Shown piece by piece: positions 16,427 to 25,496 of a DNA stretch of 38,897 nt. The notes under the pieces are model-generated. The model ran no database searches. It saw nothing but the letters and a program-made list of their open reading frames with translations, and was not told the DNA's origin. The stretch's first letter is position 1. Every line of letters starts with the position of its first letter. A program made the position numbers and the translations under genes. The stretch comes from Frankia alni (GTDB taxonomy: Bacteria; Actinomycetota; Actinomycetes; Frankiales; Frankiaceae), in contig JAMFSN010000178.1 of assembly GCA_026225295.1 (NCBI GenBank), forward strand, positions 1-38,897, in the 5' to 3' direction.

Positions 16427-16616
16427 ACTCCCCGGTCCGGCCGCCGCGGGCCGGTCTGAACACCTCGACGGCGGTGTCAGATCCCCGACACGCGGACCCG
16501 GGGGCACTTACCGGACAACAACGGTCGGGGAGCATGTGCGAAGCTGGCACTGACTTGGATGCGGCCGCCGATGCCAGGATGCTCGCCGGTGGCCAGACGT
16601 TGAGCGGGAGAAACTG

Positions 16617-18863
16617 ATGAAGCGGATCGCCGAACTCGCCGTCCGGCGTCGATGGCTCGTCGTCGCCGGCTGGATTGTCTTCGTCATCGCGGCGCAGGGG
16701 ATCGCCGGGGCGCTGGGCGGGGCCTCGTACAAGGACACGTTCAGCCTCCCCCACACCGAGACCGCGTCGGTGGCGAAGCTGCTCAAGGACGCGGGCCTGA
16801 ACAATCAGAACGGCGCCCCGGGCACGGTCGTGCTGAGGGACAAGACCGGAGCGTTCACCGGGGAACCCGCGCAGCTGAGGTCGGCCCTGACCAAGGTGTG
16901 CACCTCGGGTAACCATGTGGCGATGATCGCGTCGCCGTGGGAGTCGATCGACTGCGCGAAGAGCGGGGCTGTCGCGCCCGGGAATACGCGGCTGCTCAAC
17001 ACCGCGCGCGGATCCACCACAGCCGTGGTCACCGTCACCTGGGAGAACGACCACTACGACGCCAAGCTGTTCACGAACGTCTACGACCAGCTCAAGACCC
17101 TGCGCAGCAACTCGCTGCAGGTCGAGTTCACCGGTAACGCCTTCGCCGGCATCGGGCAGAGCAGCGGTTCGGGCTCGTCGGTGTTCATCGGCTTCGCGGC
17201 CGCGCTCATCATCCTGGCCCTGGTGTTCCGCACCGTCGCGGCCACGGTGCTGCCGCTGGCCAGCGCGGTGGTCGCGCTCGTCAGCGGGCTCGGCGTGATC
17301 TACATCCTGAGCCACGCCATCAACGTGTCCAACATCACGCCGTACCTGGCCGAGCTGATGGTGATCGGGGTCGGCGTCGACTACGCGCTGTTTATCGTCA
17401 CCCGACATCGCCGCAATCTGCGCCGCGGCATGCCCATCCCGGACTCGATCGTGAACGCGATCAACACGTCCGGCCGCGCGGTGCTGTTCGCCGGCACGAC
17501 CGTGTGCATCGCCATCCTCGGCCTCATCGCCCTCGGGGTGAGCTTCTTCAACGGCATGGCGGTGGCGACCGCGCTCGCGGTCGGCTTCACCATGATCGCT
17601 TCGCTCACGTTGCTGCCCGCGTTGCTCAGCCTGTTCGGGCTCAAGGTGCTGCCCCGCCGCCAGCGGGCGGCCGTGCGGGCCGGTGAGTTCATCGACGACC
17701 GCCCGGTCGGATTCTGGGCCCGCTGGTCCCAGTTCGTGGCCCGGCGCCGCGTGGTCGTCGCGATCGCCTCCGGCGCGGTGATGATCGCCATCGCGCTGCC
17801 GTTCTTCTCGCTGAACCTGGGCTCCAGCGACCAGGGCAGCGACCCGAAGAGCTCCACGACCCGCTCCGGCTACGACCTGATCTCCGCCAACTTCGGCGTC
17901 GGCTACAACTCCACGCTGGAGGCCGTCGTGAGCGGCCCCGGCGCCTCGGACCAGGCCTACCTGCAGCGCGTGACCAAGACGCTGGCCGCCGTCCCGGGCA
18001 TCGACCCGGCCAGCCTGGGCACGATCCCGCTGGCCAGGAACATCGCCTTCGTGAGTTTCAAGACGACCACGTCACCGCAGTCGGAGAAGACCTACACGCT
18101 GGTCCGGCACCTGCGCTCCACCACCCTGCCGCCGCTGTACAACGGCACGGGCACCCGCATCTACACCTACGGCGACACGGCCATCAACGTCGACTTCGCC
18201 ACGGTGCTGGCCCGCAAGATGCCGCTGTTCATCGCGGTCGTGGTCGGCCTGTCGTTCATCCTGCTGCTCCTCGCGTTCCGCAGCCTGGTCATCCCGTTGA
18301 CCGCCGCGGTCATGAACCTGCTGGCCGCGGGCGGGGCGTTCGGTCTGGTCGTGGCGATCTTCCAGTACGGCTGGCTCTCCGACAGCATGGGCGCCGGGCC
18401 GGGCGGCCCGATCGACGCCTGGATACCGGTCATGCTGTTCGCGATCCTGTTCGGCCTGTCCATGGACTACCAGGTGTTCCTGGTCAGCCGCATGCATGAG
18501 GAGTGGGTGCACAGCCGCGACAACCAGCGGTCGGTGACCTTCGGGCAGGGCGAGACCGGCGGCATCATCACCGCCGCCGCGCTCATCATGATCGCCGTCT
18601 TCCTCGGCTTCGTGATCAGCCCGGGCCGACCGATCAAGATCTTCGGAACCGGCCTCGCCTCGGCGGTGTTCCTCGACGCGTTCATCCTGCGGACGATGCT
18701 GGTCCCGTCCCTGATGCACATTTTCGGGAATGCCAACTGGTTCCTCCCGAGGTGGCTGGACCGCATCACCCCGCAGTTCTCCGTCGAACCAGGCGACCAG
18801 ACCGTCACTTCAACCTCCGGTGGCGACCGACCCGAAGACGAACGGGAGCTGGCCCACACCTGA
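16617..18863 (+). CDS. MMPL/RND-family transporter
   Basis: A large membrane transporter of the MmpL/RND superfamily, 748 residues. It has the expected plan twice over: one N-terminal helix (RWLVVAGWIVFVIAAQGIAGAL), an extracellular domain (about 35-180), a cluster of about five helices (180-350), a cytoplasmic linker, helix 7 (VVVAIASGAVMIAIALPFF), a second extracellular domain and a final helix cluster. GVGVDYALFIVTRHR and LFGLSMDYQVFLVSRMHEE carry the conserved Asp-Tyr pairs of the proton relay. CGGGAG precedes the ATG by about seven bases. It probably exports a lipid or hydrophobic small molecule using the proton gradient. It stands alone, ending at a strong two-way terminator. Confidence 0.93.
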   Translation: MKRIAELAVRRRWLVVAGWIVFVIAAQGIAGALGGASYKDTFSLPHTETASVAKLLKDAGLNNQNGAPGTVVLRDKTGAFTGEPAQLRSALTKVCTSGNHVAMIASPWESIDCAKSGAVAPGNTRLLNTARGSTTAVVTVTWENDHYDAKLFTNVYDQLKTLRSNSLQVEFTGNAFAGIGQSSGSGSSVFIGFAAALIILALVFRTVAATVLPLASAVVALVSGLGVIYILSHAINVSNITPYLAELMVIGVGVDYALFIVTRHRRNLRRGMPIPDSIVNAINTSGRAVLFAGTTVCIAILGLIALGVSFFNGMAVATALAVGFTMIASLTLLPALLSLFGLKVLPRRQRAAVRAGEFIDDRPVGFWARWSQFVARRRVVVAIASGAVMIAIALPFFSLNLGSSDQGSDPKSSTTRSGYDLISANFGVGYNSTLEAVVSGPGASDQAYLQRVTKTLAAVPGIDPASLGTIPLARNIAFVSFKTTTSPQSEKTYTLVRHLRSTTLPPLYNGTGTRIYTYGDTAINVDFATVLARKMPLFIAVVVGLSFILLLLAFRSLVIPLTAAVMNLLAAGGAFGLVVAIFQYGWLSDSMGAGPGGPIDAWIPVMLFAILFGLSMDYQVFLVSRMHEEWVHSRDNQRSVTFGQGETGGIITAAALIMIAVFLGFVISPGRPIKIFGTGLASAVFLDAFILRTMLVPSLMHIFGNANWFLPRWLDRITPQFSVEPGDQTVTSTSGGDRPEDERELAHT

Positions 18864-18883
18864 CCCCGGTCAGCACGCCGCCC

Positions 18884-18930
18884 GGCACGGTGAGCCGGCA
18901 CCGTCGGCCACCGTGCCGGCTCACCGTGCC
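18884..18930. terminator. Two-way terminator with 18-bp perfect stem
   Basis: GGCACGGTGAGCCGGCAC (18884-18901) is the exact reverse complement of 18913-18930, with an 11-base loop. It lies between the convergent MMPL and response-regulator genes. There is no T-run, which is common for actinomycete terminators. Confidence 0.8.
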
Positions 18931-18961
18931 GTGGCCGGAACTGGACGGCCGGCCGGCCGGC

Positions 18962-19609
18962 TCAGAGCATGCGCCGGTCGGCGGCCCACCGGGTCAGCTG
19001 GTGGCGGCTGGACAGCTGCAGCTTGCGGAGCACGTTCGAGGCGTGGGTTTCGACCGTCTTGACGGAGATGAACAGCTCGGCGGCGATCTCCTTGTAGGCG
19101 TAGCCGCGGGCCAGCAGTCGCATCACCTGCCGCTCCCGCGGCGTCAACGCGTCGAGGTCGGGGTCGCGTTCGGGGTCGGTGGGCCGCGCGGCGGGCGAGT
19201 CGCGGAAGGCGTCGAGCACGAAACCGGCCAGCCGCGGGCTGAAGACGGCGTCACCGTCCGCGATCCGGTCGACGGCGGCGGCCAGATCATCGGCCGAGAT
19301 CGTCTTGGTGACGTAACCACGCGCCCCGGCGCGGATCAGCGCAATCACATCCTCGGCGGCGTCGGAGACCGACAGGGCCAGGAACCGGGGCCGGGGCTGC
19401 GCGCCGAGCGCCTCGAGCACCGCGAGGCCGCCCCCGTCGGGCATATGGGCGTCAAGCAGCACGACATCGGGAGTCGTCGCCCGGATCGTGGCAATGGCCG
19501 TCGCCGGGGTCCCCGCCTCACCGACGACGGTCACCCGCGCTCCGAGTTCGGCCCGCACCCCGGCCCGGAACATCGCGTGATCGTCCACGAGCACGATCCG
19601 GGTGGTCAC
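18962..19609 (-). CDS. NarL/FixJ-type response regulator
   Basis: A two-component response regulator, 215 residues. The receiver domain has the acidic pair VDDH at about 8-11, the phosphoacceptor Asp53 in VVLLDAHMPDGG, a Ser in ALSVSD and the conserved Lys in GYVTKTI. The C-terminal LuxR-type helix-turn-helix is LTPRERQVMRLLARGYAYKEIAAELFISVKTVETHASNVLRKLQ (about 150-195). Its GTG start overlaps the stop of the kinase gene by four bases (GTGA), so kinase and regulator are one translational unit. Its targets are unknown; the divergent PspC membrane gene is a natural candidate. Confidence 0.94.
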   Translation of the reverse strand: MTTRIVLVDDHAMFRAGVRAELGARVTVVGEAGTPATAIATIRATTPDVVLLDAHMPDGGGLAVLEALGAQPRPRFLALSVSDAAEDVIALIRAGARGYVTKTISADDLAAAVDRIADGDAVFSPRLAGFVLDAFRDSPAARPTDPERDPDLDALTPRERQVMRLLARGYAYKEIAAELFISVKTVETHASNVLRKLQLSSRHQLTRWAADRRML

Positions 19610-20787
19610 GGCCGCGCCCTCGGCATGGTGATCGCCACCTCGGTGCCGACCCCCACCTCGCTGCGGATCCGGGCCGTCCCGCCGTGGCGTTCGACGCGGT
19701 CGATGATGGACCCGCGCACGCCCTGCCGGTCGTCCGCGACCGCGTCGAGGTCGAAGCCGACTCCGCGATCCCGGACGAACACACTCACGGCGTCATTCTC
19801 CACCTCGGAATACAGCGCCACATTGGTCACCCGGCTGTGCCGGGCCGCGTTGACCAGTGCCTCGCGCGCGGCCCGGACGGCCGCCGCCAGGTCGCCGTCC
19901 AACGCGGTATCGCCGACCGCGACCACCTCGACCGTCACCGCGTAGGCGTCCTCGACCTCGGCCGCCACCCCCCGCAACGCTCCCCCGAACTGGCCGCCGG
20001 CCTCCGCCGAGCCGTAGAGCAGGCCCCGCAGCTCGCGTTCCTGTCCCCGGGCCAACCGCGCCACCTCCCGCGGGGAATCCGCGTTGCGCTGGATGAGCGC
20101 CAGGGTCTGCAGCACGGAATCGTGCAGCTGCGCGGCGATCTCGGCCCGTTCCTGCGCGCGGATCCGCTCGTTGCGTTCGCTCGCCAGCTCCGTGGCGGTC
20201 CGCATCCACCACGGTCCGGTGAGCAGCGCGAAGCCGACGGCGGTGACCACCACCGCCGGCAGGCCGTCCCGGATCGCCGACGTGTCGGACCGGGCCAGGA
20301 CCAGCACGCCGCCGGCGACGACCAGCGTCGCCCCCACGACCACCCGGAGCCGACCGATCCGGTCGGTGCCCCGCGCGGACAACGAGGTGCGCGACAGCCG
20401 CCGCCACCGCTCGCGATCGGTCTCGGTGGCCTGCCGCCACAGCAGCGCGCCCCCGATCCCGGCCAGCAGCATCGGCGCGAACAGTCCGCCCAGCGGGGCG
20501 GTGTAGGCGACGGTCACAATGGCGGCGACGACGGCCGCCGCCCCCACCACGTGTTCCAGGACGGTCGTGACCCGGCCGTGACCCGAGTCGGGGGCGACCG
20601 GCAGCACAATCCAGAAGACGCTGTAGAGCGCGACCCCGAAACCGCCGAGGAAGGCGAGCGCCACGAACACCGCCCGCACCGCCGTGACCCGGACCCGCAG
20701 GTGCTCGGCGATGCCGAGCGCCACCCCGCCGCCACTGGCCCGACCGGGCCGCCGGCACAGGACGGGCCGCCCGGACGACGCTGTCAT
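19606..20787 (-). CDS. PspC-domain histidine kinase (DesK-like HisKA_3 type)
   Basis: A sensor kinase with an N-terminal PspC domain, 393 residues from the ATG at 20787. PspC covers about residues 5-66 (GRPVLCRRPGRASGGGVALGIAEHLRVRVTAVRAVFVALAFLGGFGVALYSVFWIVLPV). Several membrane helices follow (about 75-195). The dimerisation/phosphoacceptor helix is ERAEIAAQLHDSVLQTLALIQ with His at about 222. The ATPase domain has REALVNAARHS (N box) and VRDRGVGFD (G1). PspC-fused kinases of this type are common in actinomycetes and are thought to sense envelope stress. The frame is open to 20943, but residues upstream lack family similarity and would overlap the divergent gene. Confidence 0.9.
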   Translation of the reverse strand: MTASSGRPVLCRRPGRASGGGVALGIAEHLRVRVTAVRAVFVALAFLGGFGVALYSVFWIVLPVAPDSGHGRVTTVLEHVVGAAAVVAAIVTVAYTAPLGGLFAPMLLAGIGGALLWRQATETDRERWRRLSRTSLSARGTDRIGRLRVVVGATLVVAGGVLVLARSDTSAIRDGLPAVVVTAVGFALLTGPWWMRTATELASERNERIRAQERAEIAAQLHDSVLQTLALIQRNADSPREVARLARGQERELRGLLYGSAEAGGQFGGALRGVAAEVEDAYAVTVEVVAVGDTALDGDLAAAVRAAREALVNAARHSRVTNVALYSEVENDAVSVFVRDRGVGFDLDAVADDRQGVRGSIIDRVERHGGTARIRSEVGVGTEVAITMPRARP

Positions 20788-20909
20788 CCACCCATGATCG
20801 CCCCCGGGGACCCCGACGGGTATCGGGGAGCACCCTGAGACGAAATCAGGGTCGCCGTCCGGGGCCCGCCCGATGCGCACCGACCCTCCCGCCCAGCACT
20901 CTCGATGGT

Positions 20910-22211
20910 GTGCAGACCACTGACCCGTCCAGCGACCAGGCATCGTCCCCGCCGCCGCCCGCCGTACCCACCGCGCAGCTCACACCGTCTCCCACGCCAT
21001 CTCCCACACCGTCTCCCACGCCATCCTGCGCCCCGGACGCGGACCCGCCGCCCGGGCCGGAGGCCGGCCCACGCCGGATCCTGCGCCGCAGCCCCACCGA
21101 CCGGGTGGCGGCCGGCGTCGGCGGTGGTCTGGGCGAGTACTTCGATGTCGACCCGGTGCTGTTCCGGGTGCTGTTCGCGACCGCGGCCTTCTTCGGCGGC
21201 GTGGGTGTGCTGGCCTATCTGCTGGCCTGGGCGGTCATCCCCGAGCGGGCCACCCCACACGCGGCGGTCGACCGCTGGATCGGCGAACTGCGCCGACGGC
21301 GGGTGCCGGTCTGGCTCGTCATGCTCGTGGGCGGCCTCGTGGCGTGGGGCATCGGCTTCAGCTGGTGGGTACCGCGACCGTTCCTCCCCCTGCTCGTGGT
21401 GGCGGTCGTCCTCGCGGCCCTCATCGCCCGGCGGGGCCCGGCCCGGCCCGGGCCGGCCGAACCCCCTGCCGACGCCGTCGACCTGACCAAACCCGGACCG
21501 GCCGCCGACGGGAGCCGCCCCGAATGGAGAGAGGAGACCCGCCGCTGGATCGCCGAAGCCGGCGCCGCCGCCCGCGAACGCCGACGCCGGGCGCGGCCGA
21601 TGCTGCTGGCCACCCTCGGGACGCTCACCGCGGGCCTGGGCGCCATCGCCGCTGCCGACGCCGTCCGGGGCGTCGCCATCCCCGTCTACTTCTGGTTCGG
21701 GTTTGCGACCGTGCTGCTCGGTCTGCTGGTCGGGCTGGTTCTGCGACGCACCCCGTGGTCCCTGACCGTGCTGCTCATTCCGGCCGTCGCCGGCCTCGTC
21801 GCCTTCGGCGGATCGGGAGCCAGCCTGCACGACGGCTTCGGCCAGCGCCAGTGGACCCCGACCGGCGCTCCGCAGCCGCACTACCGCCTGGCCTTCGGGC
21901 AGGGAACCCTCGACCTGCGTCATCTCGCCCCGTCGAGCGGATCCCGCACCATCGACGTGGTGCTCGGCGCCGGCCAGGTGAAACTCCTGCTCCCGACGAC
22001 CATGAACGCCACGGTCAACGCCACGATCCACCTCGGCCAGATCACAGTGGACGGCCCGACCCCGGGTCAGCGGGACAGTCCGGGCACCCAGAAAGTGGCC
22101 GGCGGCTTCGATCTCAACCGGGTCCTGCTGCCACCGGCGTCGGCCACCGGCCCGGCGGTCACCATCACCGTGCAGGCGACCGACGGCCAGATCCTGATCC
22201 GACGCGGGTGA
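20910..22211 (+). CDS. PspC-domain membrane protein
   Basis: A membrane protein of 433 residues. A Pro/Thr/Ser-rich N-terminal tail (1-50) containing TPSPTPSPTPS precedes a PspC domain at about 56-113 (RRILRRSPTDRVAAGVGGGLGEYFDVDPVLFRVLFATAAFFGGVGVLAYLLAWAVIPE). Membrane helices follow at about 131-175 and 225-300. The C-terminal region (about 320-433) looks like the beta-rich domain found behind PspC in such proteins (IDVVLGAGQVKLLLPTTM). It is divergent from the PspC-kinase gene, 122 bases apart, and likely acts with that system in envelope-stress sensing. No Shine-Dalgarno precedes the GTG at 20910, so it may be leaderless. Confidence 0.88.
   Translation: MQTTDPSSDQASSPPPPAVPTAQLTPSPTPSPTPSPTPSCAPDADPPPGPEAGPRRILRRSPTDRVAAGVGGGLGEYFDVDPVLFRVLFATAAFFGGVGVLAYLLAWAVIPERATPHAAVDRWIGELRRRRVPVWLVMLVGGLVAWGIGFSWWVPRPFLPLLVVAVVLAALIARRGPARPGPAEPPADAVDLTKPGPAADGSRPEWREETRRWIAEAGAAARERRRRARPMLLATLGTLTAGLGAIAAADAVRGVAIPVYFWFGFATVLLGLLVGLVLRRTPWSLTVLLIPAVAGLVAFGGSGASLHDGFGQRQWTPTGAPQPHYRLAFGQGTLDLRHLAPSSGSRTIDVVLGAGQVKLLLPTTMNATVNATIHLGQITVDGPTPGQRDSPGTQKVAGGFDLNRVLLPPASATGPAVTITVQATDGQILIRRG
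20981..21028. repeat. 12-bp tandem repeat, four copies
   Basis: CACACCGTCTCC and CACGCCATCTCC alternate four times, the last copy diverging at its end, giving the TPSPTPSPTPS segment of the PspC protein. The repeat is in frame. Confidence 0.9.
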
Positions 22212-22289
22212 CCCCGCCCGCCCGGATCAGACCGGGAAGGTCAACCTTGACGGGCGTCGATGGCCGGCCGACCTATCCCGGTCCGGAGC

Positions 22290-23474
22290 TCAGGGCCGGA
22301 CCGCCGCGAGATAGGTGTGGGCGGCGCTGGAACCTTTCTGGAGATACAAGCCCATGATCTTATTTCGGTAGACGGTGTTCCCGGTCGTGACGGTGCAGCC
22401 ACCCGGGCATACCGGACTCGATGCGACATCGACGGGGTGCCACCGGGCCCGGCCGAAGAGGTCGAAGAATCCGATGGCGGGAACGGAGGCCATGGACACG
22501 TGGTTCTGCGCCGTACTCAGGGCCACCAGATGGAAACCGCCCAGCACCTCGGTGATTCCCTCGAAGTGCGTGACCACCGTCCGGTCGTTGCCATAGCTGT
22601 AGTAATGGGGTTGCCCGAAGGTCCCGGTCTGCTCGTTGTAATTTATCAGCAGCCCCCGCTTTCCCCCACCCGCGGCGGAACCGCCGGCCAGGGTGTAAAT
22701 AGGACTGCCCGCGCCACCGTCCTGCCAAATGCCGTAGAGCGTGGTCTGGGTCGACAGGCTTCCGCCGAGACCGAGCAACGTCCACTGGTGCGTGGTCATG
22801 TTGTAGATGAAACCGTTGGCCGAGATCAACCCGCCGGGAACGCTGGGGTTGAGGTCGTAGTTGCCCACGACCAGGTCGCCCATGGTGCTGTGCGGGATCG
22901 TATCCATGACGAAGCAGCCGGTCTGGACCCGCGGGCAGGCTCGCACGTTCCCGGCGGTGTGCCGGCCGTCGGCCGGCACGTTCATCGACGTCCAGGATCC
23001 ACCCCGCCCACCGACCGGCCCGAGGTAGATCATGCCCTGGTTGATGACACCGGTGGGCGCCGAGGATGACTGGTAGCTGCCGACCGCGCGGACCTGGCCA
23101 CGCGGGATCAGGTCCGGATTGAAGCGGTCGGTGTCAGGACCATAAAACGTTGCCGTCGTTTCGCCCGCGAACGGTGGTTTCAACCGCGACACCGTCGCTC
23201 CCGGCGCATCGGCCAGCGACCCGCTGTAGAGGAACGGGTCGGTCGCCGCGCTGCCTTCGATCACCGCCGAGCCCGTCAGTACGACATTTCCGTTGTCGGC
23301 ACCGCGAACACCGGTCGTGATATTACCGGACTGCAGGATAGAAGAGACAGCGGCGGTGCCGGAGGCGGCGGTGTTAGGACGGACGGCCGCGCCCGCCATG
23401 GTCGGCGCACTGGCCGCCAGCAAACTCACCGCGGCGACCCCGCCGAGCACCGTGACATATCGTGCGGTCTTCAT
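22290..23474 (-). CDS. Secreted protein of unknown function
   Basis: I do not recognise a family. The protein has 394 residues from the ATG at 23474, five bases after AGAGG. A clear Sec signal peptide is present (MKTARYVTVLGGVAAVSLLAASAPTMAGAA, cleavage near Ala-Gly-Ala-Ala). The mature protein is rich in Gly, Ser, Thr and Tyr, has four Cys (two in ACPRVQTGC and two in PVCPGGC) that could form disulfides, and shows recurring short blocks such as GLISANGFIYNMTTHQWTLLG and GGAGSPIYTLAGGSA that could be blades of a beta-propeller; that is a guess. Base composition and codon use are less GC-biased than in the neighbours, suggesting transfer or relaxed selection. Confidence 0.75.
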   Translation of the reverse strand: MKTARYVTVLGGVAAVSLLAASAPTMAGAAVRPNTAASGTAAVSSILQSGNITTGVRGADNGNVVLTGSAVIEGSAATDPFLYSGSLADAPGATVSRLKPPFAGETTATFYGPDTDRFNPDLIPRGQVRAVGSYQSSSAPTGVINQGMIYLGPVGGRGGSWTSMNVPADGRHTAGNVRACPRVQTGCFVMDTIPHSTMGDLVVGNYDLNPSVPGGLISANGFIYNMTTHQWTLLGLGGSLSTQTTLYGIWQDGGAGSPIYTLAGGSAAGGGKRGLLINYNEQTGTFGQPHYYSYGNDRTVVTHFEGITEVLGGFHLVALSTAQNHVSMASVPAIGFFDLFGRARWHPVDVASSPVCPGGCTVTTGNTVYRNKIMGLYLQKGSSAAHTYLAAVRP

Positions 23475-23695
23475 CTGCACCTCTGTGGTCTGTGTCGTGG
23501 GTCGGGGTGAACCAGACGGGATAATGCGATTTAGGCCACCGGGCAGAACACGTGCCTATCCGACCGGGGATTCGATGAAGGGGCCGGCCCGGCCGCTCGC
23601 CATCATTTCCTCGGGAAGGCGGAACTCGCAACCGGGGATGGCTGGGCACAGATCGGCCCCCTGCGTTACGACCTATCTGCCCGAACGCGATTGCC

Positions 23696-24148
23696 TCAGC
23701 GCGGCTTGTTGCTGTAGATCCGGGTCGGGTCGAGCAGGACGACGGTGCGGCGTTGTTCGGCCATGACCCGGTCGTACTCGTCCCAGTCGTCGTGGCTACC
23801 GCCGGCGGCGACGAACACCTCGCGCAGCAACGTCCGTAGCCGCTCGTCGTCGATGCCGGGGATCGGATCGTCCGGGCCGATGAGCCGCGCGGCACCCTCG
23901 GCGGCGACCCACTCCCACCCGGACCGGGCGGTCACGGTGAGCTGCGGGCGGGCCCGCAGGTTGGCCAGCTTGACCGGTCCGTACGTGACGAACCCGAGGA
24001 CCCGGTGCGCGGTGCCGGGATCGGGATCGGGCAGCACGCCGGCGTTGACCAGCGACGCCTGGATCGTGGCGTCGGCCCGCAGCGTCGAGACCACGACGAG
24101 GCCGCGTTCCCGGGCGGCCAGTGCGGCGAATCCGTCCAGCGTCGTCAT
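23696..24148 (-). CDS. PPOX-class (F420- or flavin-dependent) enzyme
   Basis: A small split-barrel protein of the pyridoxamine 5'-phosphate oxidase-like superfamily, about 150 residues, of the kind that in actinomycetes often binds F420. Core blocks are LAARERGLVVVSTLRADATIQASLVNAG (about 9-36), GPVKLANLRARPQLTVTARSGWEWVAAEGAARLIG (about 56-92), and a C-terminal RTVVLLDPTRIYSNKPR. I choose the ATG at 24148, with GAGGCGG about eight bases upstream, because the longer reading begins directly after the stop of the nitroreductase with a TTG. It follows the nitroreductase in what is probably a redox operon. Confidence 0.82.
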   Translation of the reverse strand: MTTLDGFAALAARERGLVVVSTLRADATIQASLVNAGVLPDPDPGTAHRVLGFVTYGPVKLANLRARPQLTVTARSGWEWVAAEGAARLIGPDDPIPGIDDERLRTLLREVFVAAGGSHDDWDEYDRVMAEQRRTVVLLDPTRIYSNKPR

Positions 24149-24199
24149 GTGCGGATCCGCCTCGTCGCTGTGGTCGGTCGTGGTGGTCCGTCCCCGCAA

Positions 24200-24715
24200 T
24201 CACCAGTGCCCATGGTGGACGACCTCCTCGAACGGCCGGCGGTTCGGCGTGACGATCGGGCGCAGCGGACGGTCGGCCGGGTAGCCGACCCCGAGCAGGA
24301 AGGACACGACGTGCGTCTCCGGCACACCGAGGATCGCACGGGCCCGGGCCTGATCGCCCACCGACGAGTGGCCGGTGCCGATGCCCAGGTCGGTCGCCGC
24401 CAGCATGATCGCGAACGTCGCCTGGCCGAGGTCGTACTGGTCGACCACCCGCGTCCGGTCGTCGGCCGGTTCGGGTACGACCAGCGCGATCGCCGCGGGG
24501 GCGGCGGCGATGTGGCGCGCTCCCGGCCAGACCGTCGCCAACTCGGTCAGCTGGGCGCGGTCGGTCACGATGACGAAGTCCCAGTGCTGCCGGTTGGAGG
24601 CCGACGGCGCGCGCCAGGCCGCCTCCACGATCCGGGCCAGATGTTCCTCGGGCACCGGGTCGGGCGTGTAGGTGCGGACGTTGCGGCGGGCCCGGATCGC
24701 GTCCCAGGTTTCCAT
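24200..24715 (-). CDS. Nitroreductase-family protein
   Basis: An FMN-dependent nitroreductase-fold protein, 171 residues. Residues 5-16 (DAIRARRNVRTY) are the family's Arg-Arg-Ser/Asn-Val-Arg start, and APSASNRQHWDFVIVTD (about 36-52) is the flavin-binding block. LGIGTGHSSVG and LLGVGYPADRPLRP complete the pattern. GGAGG lies five bases before the ATG. The natural substrate of such enzymes is rarely known; many reduce quinones or nitro compounds, and some act in cofactor metabolism. Its neighbours (PPOX-like downstream, DsbA-like upstream) suggest a general redox group. Confidence 0.9.
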   Translation of the reverse strand: METWDAIRARRNVRTYTPDPVPEEHLARIVEAAWRAPSASNRQHWDFVIVTDRAQLTELATVWPGARHIAAAPAAIALVVPEPADDRTRVVDQYDLGQATFAIMLAATDLGIGTGHSSVGDQARARAILGVPETHVVSFLLGVGYPADRPLRPIVTPNRRPFEEVVHHGHW

Positions 24716-24803
24716 CGGTTCCTCCGGGTCGAAAGGTCAGCGGCGCGGCGGTCGCCGGACCGGCGCCGTGACGCTGTCGCCGGAACGTCGCCGTCGCCCC
24801 CGG

Positions 24804-25412
24804 TCAGCGCGGGACGGCGGTGTGCTTGAACTCGTTGAGCCCGGTCCAGCCGCTCAGCAGGTCGACGACCCGCTCGATGGTCCGGATCGAGGCGGCCGGG
24901 TCGGTGCCGCCCGGGGACCGGTCCATGAGGCGGACGAAGGCCGCCTGGTCCCCGGCGATGAACGTGGGCACGCCCCAGACGGTGTGGGAGGCGACGTACC
25001 GCTCGTGATCGGCCCGCACGCGGGCCAGCGCCTGACCCGAGTCGATCTCCGCGAGAACGGCGTCAGCCGGCGCGCCGCGGTCGGCCAGGACCTTGGCGAC
25101 GTCGCCGCGATCGCTCAACTGCTTGGCCTGGTCGTGGCGCAGCTCGAACAGGGCCCGGTGGACGGCCGGAAAGAGGGCTGGATAGTCGTCGCGTACGACG
25201 ACGCCGGCCTGGAGAGCGAAGATCCCGGTGTCCGGTCCGGGCTGGTCCCACACGTCGGGCTGGCCCTCCTCGACGTGGACCTGTCCGAGGGAGAACGGTA
25301 CGAACGTGACGTTCCAGTCGGCTCCGGAGGCCAGGCCGGTGAGGACGTGTTCGTGGGCGTTGCGCGCGAACGGGCAGCGGTAGTCCCACGTCACGGCGAA
25401 GTCGAGTGCCAT
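24804..25412 (-). CDS. DsbA-family thioredoxin-fold protein with a single active-site Cys
   Basis: A thioredoxin-fold protein with a helical insertion of the DsbA/FrnE type, 202 residues. The active site at about residues 10-16 is DYRCPFA, so the usual second Cys of CxxC is Ala, and no other Cys is visible in the protein. The cis-Pro loop is VWGVPTFI (about 145-152). A related actinobacterial group, the mycothiol-dependent nitroreductase Rv2466c, keeps CPWC; this protein is therefore a monothiol variant that could work with mycothiol, or an isomerase like the 2-hydroxychromene-2-carboxylate group. It lies 88 bases before the nitroreductase. Confidence 0.85.
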   Translation of the reverse strand: MALDFAVTWDYRCPFARNAHEHVLTGLASGADWNVTFVPFSLGQVHVEEGQPDVWDQPGPDTGIFALQAGVVVRDDYPALFPAVHRALFELRHDQAKQLSDRGDVAKVLADRGAPADAVLAEIDSGQALARVRADHERYVASHTVWGVPTFIAGDQAAFVRLMDRSPGGTDPAASIRTIERVVDLLSGWTGLNEFKHTAVPR

Positions 25413-25496
25413 GACCGGGCAACCATGCGGACCTGGTCCCCCATTCCCCAGCGGTTGAGTGGAGATTCGCCGGGCGGGGCGGGCGGGGACTGTCGA

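Noticed and set aside
16470-16496. GTGTC...GACAC inverted repeat between the LysR and MMPL genes as a terminator or operator.
   Set aside because: Only a 5-bp stem with an eight-base loop; expected by chance in DNA of this composition.
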